Positions 1 to 8,754 of a stretch of 64,000 bases of DNA are shown here, piece by piece. Position numbers and translations under genes: made by a program. The notes below the pieces were generated by a model. The model was not told the DNA's origin. It was given only the letters and a program-made list of their open reading frames with translations, and did not search any database. How positions within the stretch are numbered: the first letter of the stretch is position 1; every line of letters starts with the position of its first letter. Location of the stretch: the NCBI RefSeq assembly GCF_013166655.1, contig NZ_JABKCA010000002.1, positions 1-64,000 on the forward strand, in the 5' to 3' direction. The stretch is from Lentimicrobium sp. L6. GTDB lineage: Bacteria > Bacteroidota > Bacteroidia > Bacteroidales > UBA12170.

Positions 1-146
1 AGTATAACGATATTGGCATAGGGTAGTACTTCATTGGTGTTTTTATCAATGATGGTTCCTCGAATCACATGGCTTTCGTCATTTTGTCCTTGAGAAAACA
101 GGGATATGAGAAGAAAGAAGCTTAGTATAATGGTATTTGTTTTCAT
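1..146 (-). CDS. Partial TonB-receptor-type or CarboxypepD_reg-domain outer membrane protein, N-terminus only
   Basis: Only the first 48 codons lie in the window; the gene runs off the left edge. The reading frame opens with an ATG at 146 and encodes a signal peptide (a basic start, a run of Ile, Leu and Phe, then SQGQ), followed by a stretch of the type VIRGTIIDKNTNEVLPYANI. That is the first beta strands of the carboxypeptidase-regulatory-like domain that precedes the plug of many Bacteroidota TonB-dependent receptors, and that also occurs on other surface proteins. It is seen directly that this is a secreted protein with that domain; the receptor identity is inference. It is too short to name a substrate. 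Confidence 0.6.
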   Translation of the reverse strand, partial: MKTNTIILSFFLLISLFSQGQNDESHVIRGTIIDKNTNEVLPYANIVI

Positions 147-266
147 AAGTCTATGACTGTTCAGCTATTGAATAAGTTACATTCGTTGCTTATTTTTATG
201 TAAAATTAATTGAAAACAACTATACATGGATGTTTTTAAATATTGTTAAGATTTGGGCAAGCAAAA

Positions 267-294
267 AAATAGCCGCAGAATCCCACGGCTATTT
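267..294 (-). terminator. Rho-independent terminator downstream of the S9 peptidase
   Basis: Read on the minus strand, a perfect 9-bp stem (267-275 with 286-294, AAATAGCCG arm) with a 10-nt loop is followed at once by a run of seven U residues. It sits about 180 bases after the stop codon of the peptidase gene. Confidence 0.75.
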
Positions 295-358
295 CTCTTA
301 GATTATTAAGTAGTTTATATAGTGCTTGAACTTACGTGTTTGATTCATAAAGTTTAAA

Positions 359-446
359 TTCGAGCCTACCTGACGGCTAGGCAGGGCTTGCGAAGTCCTA
401 GACTTGGGAGTTTACTTTTGTAAATGACCAATTTTAGGACAAGCCT
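359..446. repeat. Structured intergenic element with nested inverted repeats
   Basis: The gap 147-476 contains, besides the terminator, a GC-richer patch. Arms CCTACCT (365-371) and AGGCAGG (379-385) can fold. GGCTTG (385-390) plus GTCCTA (395-400) are complementary to TAGGAC plus AAGCC (435-445) with a small bulge. Base composition differs from the AT-rich surroundings, as in short palindromic repeats scattered in genomes of this phylum. No ORF is convincing here. Confidence 0.35.
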
Positions 447-476
447 AACGAAGAAGTCGGACTTTATGGGCAAACA

Positions 477-3128
477 CTATTTGCTTCTCTTCTTACTAGG
501 AGTAGCCTTATGTTCCCTATTCATTTCAAATATATCGGTACTAATGGAATAATCTCCAATGAGATGACGGCAGAAATAATCTGCTTTGCGCCAGAAGAAA
601 TAATCACCATGTCCACCAAAACCATGTCGCTGACCAGTCATAATAAACAGGTCGAAACGTTTATTGGCTTTTATTAAGGCATTGGCCATTCTCAAAGTAT
701 TTCCAGGATGTACATTATTATCAATATCACCAGTAACCAGCATTAAGTGACCTTTTAAATTCTTTGCTAAATCACTATTTTTCTCAATTTGATATACAAA
801 AGTGGTATCACCATCATCTGATACTTTTTCTTCAACTCCATGATGACGCTCACTCCACCAACGGTTGTAGATATTGTTTTCATGATTACCTGCAGAAGAA
901 ACAGCAACTTTATAAAAATCAGGATACTGTAATAAAGCTGCTGTCGACATAAAACCACCACCTGAATGACCAGAGATACCCACTTTATCGATGTCGATAA
1001 AATCAAAGCGATCAGCTAGTTGTTCCACTACATATTTCTTGTCTGCTAAACCATAGTCACGTAAGTCTCCGTAACCATAAGTGTGATACCACTGTGATCT
1101 ATTTGGAGAGCCTCCTCTATTTCCTAATGAAATAACAACGAAACCCAATTGAGCCATTCTGTCATTTCTATCCATACGAGGAGAGAATTTGAAACTCATG
1201 GCTTCGGTTTGAGGCCCAGGGTACACATATTCTAAAATTGGATAAGTCTTAGTAGAATCCATTTTGAATGGTTTATACATCACTCCATAAATATCAGTAA
1301 TACCATCGGCAGCTTTAGCTTTAAATGGTTCTGGGAATTTATAACCGGCAGCAAATAATGAAGATAAATCGGCAGTTTCTAATTCCATGACTAGATTTCC
1401 TGAGCGGTCTCTAATCTCCGATTTAGGCGTTGTATTCACTCTTGAATAGTTATTGATGAAATAATGATAAGAGTCGCTTAATTTGGAGCTATGATAGTAA
1501 TTTCCTGTATTGAGTAGTTTAATATCGCCACCTTTTAATGAAACACTATACTGGTGGGTGTAATATGGGTTTTCATTGGCTTCTTTACCTTGAGCAGTAA
1601 AGAATAAAGTATTTGTTTTTTCATCTACTTTAGCAGAATATTCGTCTGTTTTCCATGGTCCAGAAGTCAATTGACGAACCAAAGTTCCATCAATATCATA
1701 AAGATAGAAATGCCCCCATCCTGTACGTTCCGACCAATGGATAAATTGCTTCTCATTATTGAAAAGGATTGGAGTTCTAGTATCCAGATAAGTATTCATA
1801 CTTTCTTCAAGAATAACAGAAACTTCACCTGAATTTAAATCAGCAACACAAAATTCAAATTTCTTTAAATCACGACTGCTCCTGGTAAAGTAAAGTTTAT
1901 CAGAGGATTCTGAAATCCATTGTGAAGCCAAGTGATCAGCTAGCTTTTCTTTATTGGTGAAAGATTTGCTGGAAACATTAACCCATTGGTTTTTGAATTT
2001 ATTAGTTTGAATTTTTATATGTTCTTTGGTTTCTGCATCAAAAACCAAGAGTTCCACTTCTGTGGTGTCTTTTTCGCCTGGCATTTGGTATTTATAGGTT
2101 TCCAATTTGGGGCGTGGATTCTTCAATACATCAATCACCCATAATTCATTTAAGTGACGATCGTCGGAACGAATTAATGAGAACTTTTTAGAATCTTGGG
2201 ACCAAGTTACCCAAGCACTTCTTCTTTTCTTCATTTCTTCTTTAATCTCTTTCTCTGTATCGTTATTCTGAGCAGTGTATCCACCACCATAGCCATAGTT
2301 CTTCACTCCATCATTTGTGATTTGGTACTCAACAATAGTAGAGTCTTTATGATCCTCATCATCTTTTTGTTTGTCTTCCTCTTCTTTTGCTTTCAAGTAG
2401 TTGGCATAATCCATCCAATACAAATTATAATCTCTAGCAAAAATGATAATGCTATCGTTTGGTGAAATATTAGCCCAGTCTGGATCTTTTATTTCTTTTT
2501 TCCAGTCTTCTATTTCTTTAAGCTCACCAGTTTCGATGTTATATTCTAGGTGAAAGACTTTTTTCTTGGGTTTGTCTTTTTTAGCTTTCTTTTTCTTATC
2601 AATCTCTCCGTCTTTTTCCTTTTCGTCGTCTCTTTTATCTTCCTCTTCTATTTCTATCACTTTTTCTTCTTCTTTTTTGACTGATGTAGAATCAGTAACA
2701 TCCTCTTTCTTTTTTTCTTCAAACTGGGTGCTAGTTACATCAAAACGAAAGGTTTTATCTCCTTTTTCGAAGTCAGGTTTAATATCTGGAAGATGTTGTA
2801 AATCATAAGGATCCTTAGTAATTAATGTTAACTGAGTAGCCATGTGGTGATTATCGAAAAGTGGTTTTTTGCTTTTCTTTTCCAAATCAACTAAATAATA
2901 GAAAGTACCTTCAGTGGTTTTGTAGGTATACCAAAACTTATCTCCTGATTCTAACCATTTGGGTCTGACATCGAGACTAAAAACCATGTTTTTGATTTTT
3001 GTGGGACTAAAGCGCTCAGCCATTCTGTAATCTGCTTTGTCGATGGGTGTCTTTTGAGCAAAACTTTGAAAAATAAATGTACTCAATAGCATTGTCAATA
3101 CAATACTTTTGTAGAATTGTAAGTTCAT
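477..3128 (-). CDS. S9 family prolyl oligopeptidase / dipeptidyl peptidase IV-like exported peptidase
   Basis: An 883-residue exported serine peptidase. It has a signal peptide (residues 1-25, ending FAQ), a beta-propeller region and a C-terminal alpha/beta hydrolase domain. Catalytic residues are visible: Ser722 in GHSGGG, Asp803 in the GDIDNNVHP stretch and His835 in GQRHGFG, the usual DPP-IV order. Such enzymes remove N-terminal dipeptides from peptides in the periplasm. The frame stays open for 39 more codons upstream, but ATG 3128 is chosen because it starts a clean signal peptide and a likely promoter lies between 3169 and 3194. Residues about 137-191 form a very Lys/Glu/Asp-rich low-complexity insert in the propeller region. 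The gene is monocistronic, with terminators on both sides. Confidence 0.88.
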   Translation of the reverse strand: MNLQFYKSIVLTMLLSTFIFQSFAQKTPIDKADYRMAERFSPTKIKNMVFSLDVRPKWLESGDKFWYTYKTTEGTFYYLVDLEKKSKKPLFDNHHMATQLTLITKDPYDLQHLPDIKPDFEKGDKTFRFDVTSTQFEEKKKEDVTDSTSVKKEEEKVIEIEEEDKRDDEKEKDGEIDKKKKAKKDKPKKKVFHLEYNIETGELKEIEDWKKEIKDPDWANISPNDSIIIFARDYNLYWMDYANYLKAKEEEDKQKDDEDHKDSTIVEYQITNDGVKNYGYGGGYTAQNNDTEKEIKEEMKKRRSAWVTWSQDSKKFSLIRSDDRHLNELWVIDVLKNPRPKLETYKYQMPGEKDTTEVELLVFDAETKEHIKIQTNKFKNQWVNVSSKSFTNKEKLADHLASQWISESSDKLYFTRSSRDLKKFEFCVADLNSGEVSVILEESMNTYLDTRTPILFNNEKQFIHWSERTGWGHFYLYDIDGTLVRQLTSGPWKTDEYSAKVDEKTNTLFFTAQGKEANENPYYTHQYSVSLKGGDIKLLNTGNYYHSSKLSDSYHYFINNYSRVNTTPKSEIRDRSGNLVMELETADLSSLFAAGYKFPEPFKAKAADGITDIYGVMYKPFKMDSTKTYPILEYVYPGPQTEAMSFKFSPRMDRNDRMAQLGFVVISLGNRGGSPNRSQWYHTYGYGDLRDYGLADKKYVVEQLADRFDFIDIDKVGISGHSGGGFMSTAALLQYPDFYKVAVSSAGNHENNIYNRWWSERHHGVEEKVSDDGDTTFVYQIEKNSDLAKNLKGHLMLVTGDIDNNVHPGNTLRMANALIKANKRFDLFIMTGQRHGFGGHGDYFFWRKADYFCRHLIGDYSISTDIFEMNREHKATPSKKRSK

Positions 3129-3168
3129 GTTTGATAATTTAATTTGTAATATCTTATTGGTGGCTTCG

Positions 3169-3194
3169 CAAAAATCTCGATGTAAATCTATCAA
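3169..3194 (-). promoter_or_regulatory. Probable promoter of the S9 peptidase gene
   Basis: On the minus strand a TTG (3194-3192) is followed after 15 bases by GATTTTTG (3176-3169), close to the Bacteroidota -7 consensus TAnnTTTG. It lies about 40 bases upstream of the chosen ATG and inside the upstream frame extension, supporting the shorter start. Confidence 0.35.
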
Positions 3195-3244
3195 AAAAAG
3201 AGAAAGGATGAAGAAATATTTTGAATAATATTTTTTCAAGGTCA

Positions 3245-3279
3245 CAAAAAAACCTATCAGCTACAAAACGGATAGGTTT
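3245..3279 (-). terminator. Rho-independent terminator of the M14 carboxypeptidase gene
   Basis: On the minus strand a 9-bp stem (AAACCTATC, 3279-3271 with 3258-3250) and 12-nt loop are followed by a run of U residues. It begins 23 bases after the carboxypeptidase stop codon. Confidence 0.8.
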
Positions 3280-3301
3280 GATTTATTTATTCTTGTGGAG
3301 G

Positions 3302-5971
3302 CTATTGTATAAGCAATCTTTGTGCTTGATATTCGCCATTTGAATTACTCACTTTTACCACATAGACACCACTTAAGTATCTTGAGATATTTAATTTTAG
3401 GTCTTTTTGGTTTTCAATGAGTTGAATAGACTGAATGAGTTCGCCAGACATATTATATACTTCTAAATAATCTGCTTTATTTTCCAAAAGAGAAATATTA
3501 ACCCAAGTTTTAGCAGGGTTTGGGCTGAGTGTGAATTCAGGAAGTTTATTTATGGATTCGATGCCTGTACAGATATCTACTGTGAGTACCATAGCATCTG
3601 TTGCTGTAGTACTACCCTCTGCGGCAATACTTAAGTTAACTTCGCCATTGGCTATATCATTTGTTCCAGGTGTATATATGGTTTCGGAGCTGTTTGTATT
3701 ACTAAAGCTTCCATCTCCATCGCTTGTCCAGCTCAGTGTTGAATAATTGGCAGCAAAAGCATTTAGTTTTGCAGTTTCATTGGTGCAAATAATTTGGTCG
3801 GGACCCGCATTTACCATGGTGGTTAAAACTGGAGGGATTTCTATATAGTCTACCCATGCTTTATCTAACCCGCCAATAGCACCTCCATCTTTTGTATATT
3901 TCCATTCTAATTCATGATTACCTTCATCAAGTTGGAATACTACTTGAGTCCAGCCAGTTTCTCCACTCCAGCTTCCTAGTGTTGCACCATCAACTAAAAA
4001 GTGAAGAAAATCATACCCTGACTCACTACTAACTTTTGTATAGAAGCTCACGATACCTGAAGCTCTGTCTTCTATTTCCAATGTCATTATTGAACTTTGG
4101 TTGTTACCGATTGCTCCTGAAACAACTGAGTAGTTATTATCCCAAGAGTTGTTTCCATCGATAGTCCAAGGATTTGATGACATACTAAATTCTTCGCCAA
4201 TCTCTCCACTTTCAAAACTGATGGCTTGAGCAGGTAATAAAACGAAGTTGATTATATAATGGTCTTCATTAATATCTTGTTCTATAAAGAATGGAGCATA
4301 ACCTTCCCTAGAAACTCTAATTCTATTGTTGCTGAAACTCACATCATTTATATTATAAACACCATTTGCATCAGTATAAGTTGCCGGAATTGGAGAGTTT
4401 AAAATGCTAATTTCAGCGCCTTCAATATTTTCACCTGTTACACCATCAATCACGCTGCCATATATAGGGCCACTTTCAGCTCGCTCTAAATAAACATCTT
4501 GAATAGTGATTTCATTTGCTGTGATTTCTAATGCAGAGAAGGTCTGTGGAATATATCCATAAGCAGAAAAAGTTACATTAAATTCGCCTTCTAGCAACAA
4601 ACGGTAGTAGGCACCAAATTCAGTATTGCTCATATATGGTTCTCTGTAATCTCCTTGATCATCAAGTCCTTCTATAAATACCTCAGCAACTACTGCTTCA
4701 TTAGTTTCTGCATCGTATACATGGCCTCTTAATGTTTGGTGGTTTGCTCTGTTTAAAACTAGCAGAGCAGATTCAATATTGTCTTCCACAATTTGTGGAA
4801 CCTGACTTGCTGGTGGAATAAACTCTTGACCTAGTTCTACGGTAAAACAGAATATTCCATGCTTTCCATAGGCCCAATCGTCTGTAATTCCTGCAGCTGG
4901 GTATAGCTCATTGGATTGTTCTGGAATATAATGACCTGAACCCACTATGTTAGGAATGGTCTCGGCCATATTTATTGCCAATTCTTCCATGGCATAATGG
5001 TCGGGAGCTTGGGTAGTAGCAGAGTAAGCATAAGGAAATAGGACTAATTCGCTATAACTGTGGAATGAAATACCAGTAGTAAAGTGATGACTGGCCAATA
5101 GTTCCTTCATTGTATATGCTTCTGGTTCAGAAAATGCACCAGGGCCATGAAAAAGATCGCTTGAAGGAGTGCCAGAAGCACCAGAACCACCAAATTCCCA
5201 CCCATAGTTTCTATTTAGATCTACACCGTCAGGGCCCTCACTCATGCTGGTGAATATTTCATCGTTATTATTATCCGCTGCATTTTTTCTCCACCATGTA
5301 TTTATTTGGTCTAGTACTACTTCGTGACCATCAGGATTTACTATTGGTACGATATAGATTTCAGATGCATTTACCATATTGGTAATATCACTGTCAGTCC
5401 CATAATTATCTAATAAGTGATTGACAATTCCCATCACCACTTCGGTGGAAATTGGTTCGCGAGCATGGTGCGCACCCATATAGTAAACCGCTGGCTCATC
5501 TTCGTTTTCATTCACATTGTCAGATATTTTCAACATCCAAATATCATGTTGATAATCTTCGTAATTCGTCATCCCACTATTAAAATATTCTTTTCCATGA
5601 CTGTCTCCAATGTCAGTTAATGTGCATATTTCAGGATAGTCAATTGCTAGTTGTTGTAATTCGGCTAATACTTCATCATAAGTTCTGTAACCATCGATAC
5701 CTTTTTGCTGACTCAAATGAGCTTTATTTTTTTTAGCTGTTTGTGTGATTCTTAGTTGGAAATCCTCATCAATCAATTCCTGATACTTTTCTTGACTAAT
5801 TAAAGCATCAAGATATGCACCTTCTTTATAGGCAGTAATTTCTAATTTCTTTTGTTTGAATGTTTTTAATTCGTTTTGTCCTGCATTATCAAGCCTAACC
5901 ACCATCTGGTCTTGCGCTTGAATTTGAATAGTTATAATTAAACTAATAAATAGAAGAAATATGTTTTTCAT
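3302..5971 (-). CDS. M14 family zinc carboxypeptidase, T9SS-secreted
   Basis: An 889-residue secreted metallocarboxypeptidase. A signal peptide (1-20) is followed by a propeptide-like stretch and an M14 domain (about 90-405). The zinc ligands are visible as His169 and Glu172 in HAREP and His304 in FHSYSE. Asn253-Arg254 for substrate carboxylate binding and catalytic Glu379 in FTVELGQEF are present, so the enzyme should be active. Then come two carboxypeptidase-regulatory-like beta domains (about 410-570), a jelly-roll/MAM-like stretch (about 590-690), an Ig/PKD-like stretch and a C-terminal type IX sorting domain (about 812-889, starting LSPNPAKTWVNIS). It is probably exported to the cell surface or medium for protein degradation. 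Monocistronic, with a terminator after it. Confidence 0.9.
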   Translation of the reverse strand: MKNIFLLFISLIITIQIQAQDQMVVRLDNAGQNELKTFKQKKLEITAYKEGAYLDALISQEKYQELIDEDFQLRITQTAKKNKAHLSQQKGIDGYRTYDEVLAELQQLAIDYPEICTLTDIGDSHGKEYFNSGMTNYEDYQHDIWMLKISDNVNENEDEPAVYYMGAHHAREPISTEVVMGIVNHLLDNYGTDSDITNMVNASEIYIVPIVNPDGHEVVLDQINTWWRKNAADNNNDEIFTSMSEGPDGVDLNRNYGWEFGGSGASGTPSSDLFHGPGAFSEPEAYTMKELLASHHFTTGISFHSYSELVLFPYAYSATTQAPDHYAMEELAINMAETIPNIVGSGHYIPEQSNELYPAAGITDDWAYGKHGIFCFTVELGQEFIPPASQVPQIVEDNIESALLVLNRANHQTLRGHVYDAETNEAVVAEVFIEGLDDQGDYREPYMSNTEFGAYYRLLLEGEFNVTFSAYGYIPQTFSALEITANEITIQDVYLERAESGPIYGSVIDGVTGENIEGAEISILNSPIPATYTDANGVYNINDVSFSNNRIRVSREGYAPFFIEQDINEDHYIINFVLLPAQAISFESGEIGEEFSMSSNPWTIDGNNSWDNNYSVVSGAIGNNQSSIMTLEIEDRASGIVSFYTKVSSESGYDFLHFLVDGATLGSWSGETGWTQVVFQLDEGNHELEWKYTKDGGAIGGLDKAWVDYIEIPPVLTTMVNAGPDQIICTNETAKLNAFAANYSTLSWTSDGDGSFSNTNSSETIYTPGTNDIANGEVNLSIAAEGSTTATDAMVLTVDICTGIESINKLPEFTLSPNPAKTWVNISLLENKADYLEVYNMSGELIQSIQLIENQKDLKLNISRYLSGVYVVKVSNSNGEYQAQRLLIQ

Positions 5972-6072
5972 TTGATGTAAATTATATTATGATTATAAGA
6001 CCAATAACATGGTTATGAGTTGCCAAATATATTCATAATTTTTCCTTTTACCACATTAGAATGCTTTTTTTG

Positions 6073-6080
6073 TACTTTCG
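6073..6080 (+). promoter_or_regulatory. -7 box of rsmA promoter
   Basis: TACTTTCG matches the Bacteroidota -7 consensus TAnnTTTG in seven of eight bases. It ends only four bases before the chosen ATG (6085), so the transcript would have little or no leader. It also lies downstream of the ATG at 6061, arguing against that earlier start. Confidence 0.45.
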
Positions 6081-6084
6081 CCAA

Positions 6085-6852
6085 ATGAATCATGTAAGAC
6101 CCAAAAAGCAACTCGGACAGCATTTTTTAAATGACAAGAGTATTGCTGCAGATATTGTGAATGCCTTGAGGGAAGATACTCAGAATCTTTTAGAAATTGG
6201 ACCAGGAACTGGAGTCTTAACAGATTTTCTCTTGGAGAAACCCATTGGTAATTTTCAAATCATTGAAATTGACAGGGAATCAGTAGCTTATTTATTGGAA
6301 GTGCATCCTGATTTAAAAAGCCAATTGATTTTAGGAGACTTTCTTCGATTAAATTTAGAGGAGGTTTTTCCCGAGAAATATAGCATAGTTGGTAATTTTC
6401 CCTATAATATCAGTACTCAGATTTTGTTTAAAGTGTGGGACGATCGGCATAAGGTGGAAGAAGTAGTTGGGATGTTTCAGAAAGAAGTAGCTGAACGAGT
6501 AGCTGCTGGTCCAGGTTCAAAAACTTATGGTATTCTAAGTGTATTGTTACAAGCTTTCTACCATATTGAATATCTTTTTACTGTGGAACCTGAGGTTTTT
6601 AATCCCCCTCCGAAGGTAAAGTCTGGAGTTATAAGGTTGCGTAGAAATGGTGTGAAAGAATTAGATTGCAATGAGAAGATCTTTAAGACAGTGATTAAAA
6701 CAGCATTTGGTCAAAGGAGAAAAACCATTTCAAACTCTCTTAAAACCATGGGTTTTAAAGATCACCTTGAAGAACTTGGACATTTAGCCATCAAAAGACC
6801 AGAACAATTAGGAGTAGCCGAATTTATTGAAATCACAAAAGTGCTTTCTTAA
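6085..6852 (+). CDS. rsmA: 16S rRNA dimethyladenosine transferase RsmA (KsgA)
   Basis: Transfers methyl groups from S-adenosylmethionine to two adjacent adenines in the 3' terminal helix of 16S rRNA during small-subunit maturation. The 255-residue protein opens with the family start (VRPKKQLGQHFL). It has the SAM-binding motif EIGPGTG (37-43) and the catalytic NFPY motif (104-107), and ends in the small helical domain; the length is usual for the family. ATG 6085 is preferred over the in-frame ATG at 6061, because homologs begin next to the RPKKxxGQHFL motif and a promoter box lies between the two. It stands alone on the plus strand between minus-strand genes. Confidence 0.95.
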   Translation: MNHVRPKKQLGQHFLNDKSIAADIVNALREDTQNLLEIGPGTGVLTDFLLEKPIGNFQIIEIDRESVAYLLEVHPDLKSQLILGDFLRLNLEEVFPEKYSIVGNFPYNISTQILFKVWDDRHKVEEVVGMFQKEVAERVAAGPGSKTYGILSVLLQAFYHIEYLFTVEPEVFNPPPKVKSGVIRLRRNGVKELDCNEKIFKTVIKTAFGQRRKTISNSLKTMGFKDHLEELGHLAIKRPEQLGVAEFIEITKVLS

Positions 6853-6912
6853 GAGTTTAGAATAGTTTTGGTTTTGTGCGAATAGCCAAAAAGGCATTGA
6901 AAAGTAAAATGT

Positions 6913-6943
6913 TATAGCCATTTCGAAAAGCTCAATGGCTATA
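6913..6943. terminator. Hairpin between convergent genes, possible bidirectional terminator
   Basis: A perfect 10-bp inverted repeat (TATAGCCATT at 6913-6922 with 6934-6943) and 11-nt loop lie between rsmA and the convergent barrel gene. No strong U run follows directly on either strand, though both sides are T- or A-rich, so terminator function is inferred from position. Confidence 0.45.
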
Positions 6944-6996
6944 AAGCCAGATATTTTTTTATAGTGCTAAAAGTTAAAAGCAGCAGTGGGTAGCTA

Positions 6997-8730
6997 TTAA
7001 AAAGCAAAATGGATGCCACCCATAAATCCAATACTTTGCACAGGATATTCATACCAAATATGATATTGGTCAGAGAAGATATTCGTAACCTTCAAGAAGA
7101 AGCCCAAGTCTTTGCTTAAATGATAATCGGCCATTAAGCTGAAATCCATCCAGGGTTCAACTGTTTTTTCTCCCTGATAAAGATTATACATTTTCGATTG
7201 TCCCAATAGTAAACCTGTTACTTTCAAGTTTTCTAGAACATAATATCCTACTTTCAATTTATAAGTAAAGGATGGCTTTTGCCATGCTCTAGTAGCGGTA
7301 TCCATGGTGAAAGATTGGTATTTTCCCATGAGTTCTACATTCCATCTTTCAGTTTTAAAGAGGAATTCCATTCCGGCACCTAATTGCTGGCCTCCATCAT
7401 AAATCACTGTGAAAGTATTGTTATAGGGTGAAGTTACATCTGTCACATACATAGGCATATTCTCAAATGCGGATGTTTCTACGAATGCATGATAGTCGAG
7501 AAAGCTTAAATAGTGACCTTTTAGACCAACTTTTACTTGGTATTTATTCTCAGTATACATCAATGGAATCACAGGGCTTATAAAGTTGTTTTCTGTACTT
7601 AATCCAAATACGCTATTATTATAGATTCCACCATTAACATGGGCGTATAGTAGGAGTTGGTCACCCAATAAACCGACTTCTAATTTTATACGTGGAGCTA
7701 TTCGAACATTGGTATTGCTATCTAAACCCATGCTTAATTTGGCTCCCAATTCTAAAGTTAAGTTTTCGTGCTTAATCTGGTAATAAGGAGCTATGTCGTA
7801 TAAACCATGGAAATAGCTTTCGGAGCTATCAATAGAAGGGGTGAGGCCTGAAAAGTTAAACTTAGTGCTGTAAGTTTGAGTATTGAAAGCAACTCCAATA
7901 TGCTGCTGATCCACATTAATCCAGTCTACTGGATGCTCGTAATAGGCATCAATATCAATTAGATGTTCAGAGGTTTTAAATATATCCCAGAAATATTTAT
8001 ATCCCAATTGAATTTTCCAATCTCGGAATTTAGTATCAAAATTCCCCAAGATATCCCCATTGAAACCAATATGGGAAAAAACTTGATTAATATCGTTTTT
8101 TAAAGCTTCAGCACTTGAGCTAGGAAAGCTAAGAATAGGATAATCTTCTAATCTGAAGCCATATTGATGGATTTGATTTCTTTTATAATCAACAGAAAGA
8201 CTTGTGGTTTGCTTTCTTCTTACACTTTTAGTCCATACCTTTGCAGTAGTTAAAGAACTTCCTGAATAGGCAAATTTATCAATTCCACCATTGGTAGAAT
8301 AGTGACGAACATGAACACCCACCTGAGAAGTTTTGCTCATTTCGCTATTCACAAATAGTTCACCGTAAATGCTATTATATAAACCATAACCTGCTTTGGC
8401 AAAGTTTTGTGCATATTTCGGATTTTTTCTGTCTACAAATTTTGCAGCAGTCAATTTCTCCAGAGAATAATTGGTCTCGAATAGTTGAGGCGTTGTTAGA
8501 TAGTCAATTTTGAGTTTTTGTGCCCTATTGGTATCTGCTTGAGGTTGAAAATTGAGTTTTTGTGCCTTACTGATGCTTGGATTAAATGGTGCAATAACCA
8601 TTACTTCCTCATCGGTATCCATTTCTTCAACCTGCGCTACACTCAATAGTGGAAACCAAACTAGGAAGGCTAAAATGAACTTAAAGCCTATTTTAATACT
8701 GTTGATATATTGATGATGATTTACTTTCAT
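6997..8730 (-). CDS. TonB-receptor-like outer membrane beta-barrel protein
   Basis: A 577-residue protein with a hydrophobic signal segment (about 14-32, ending SVAQ). It continues with a short acidic, Pro-containing N-terminal section (VMVIAPFNPSISKAQKL) and then amphipathic beta strands to the end, closing in Phe (IHFAF) as barrels do. The N-terminal stretch resembles plugless TonB-receptor-like proteins of Bacteroidota that are encoded next to a very large TPR protein, as here. Function is unknown. It is the second gene of a two-gene operon: only 24 bases separate it from the TPR gene upstream. Confidence 0.65.
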   Translation of the reverse strand: MKVNHHQYINSIKIGFKFILAFLVWFPLLSVAQVEEMDTDEEVMVIAPFNPSISKAQKLNFQPQADTNRAQKLKIDYLTTPQLFETNYSLEKLTAAKFVDRKNPKYAQNFAKAGYGLYNSIYGELFVNSEMSKTSQVGVHVRHYSTNGGIDKFAYSGSSLTTAKVWTKSVRRKQTTSLSVDYKRNQIHQYGFRLEDYPILSFPSSSAEALKNDINQVFSHIGFNGDILGNFDTKFRDWKIQLGYKYFWDIFKTSEHLIDIDAYYEHPVDWINVDQQHIGVAFNTQTYSTKFNFSGLTPSIDSSESYFHGLYDIAPYYQIKHENLTLELGAKLSMGLDSNTNVRIAPRIKLEVGLLGDQLLLYAHVNGGIYNNSVFGLSTENNFISPVIPLMYTENKYQVKVGLKGHYLSFLDYHAFVETSAFENMPMYVTDVTSPYNNTFTVIYDGGQQLGAGMEFLFKTERWNVELMGKYQSFTMDTATRAWQKPSFTYKLKVGYYVLENLKVTGLLLGQSKMYNLYQGEKTVEPWMDFSLMADYHLSKDLGFFLKVTNIFSDQYHIWYEYPVQSIGFMGGIHFAF

Positions 8731-8754
8731 AATTATGAATCTTAAAAATTAAGG

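Noticed and set aside
413-420. TACTTTTG on the plus strand
   Set aside because: A perfect -7 box by sequence, but no plus-strand gene follows; taken as chance.
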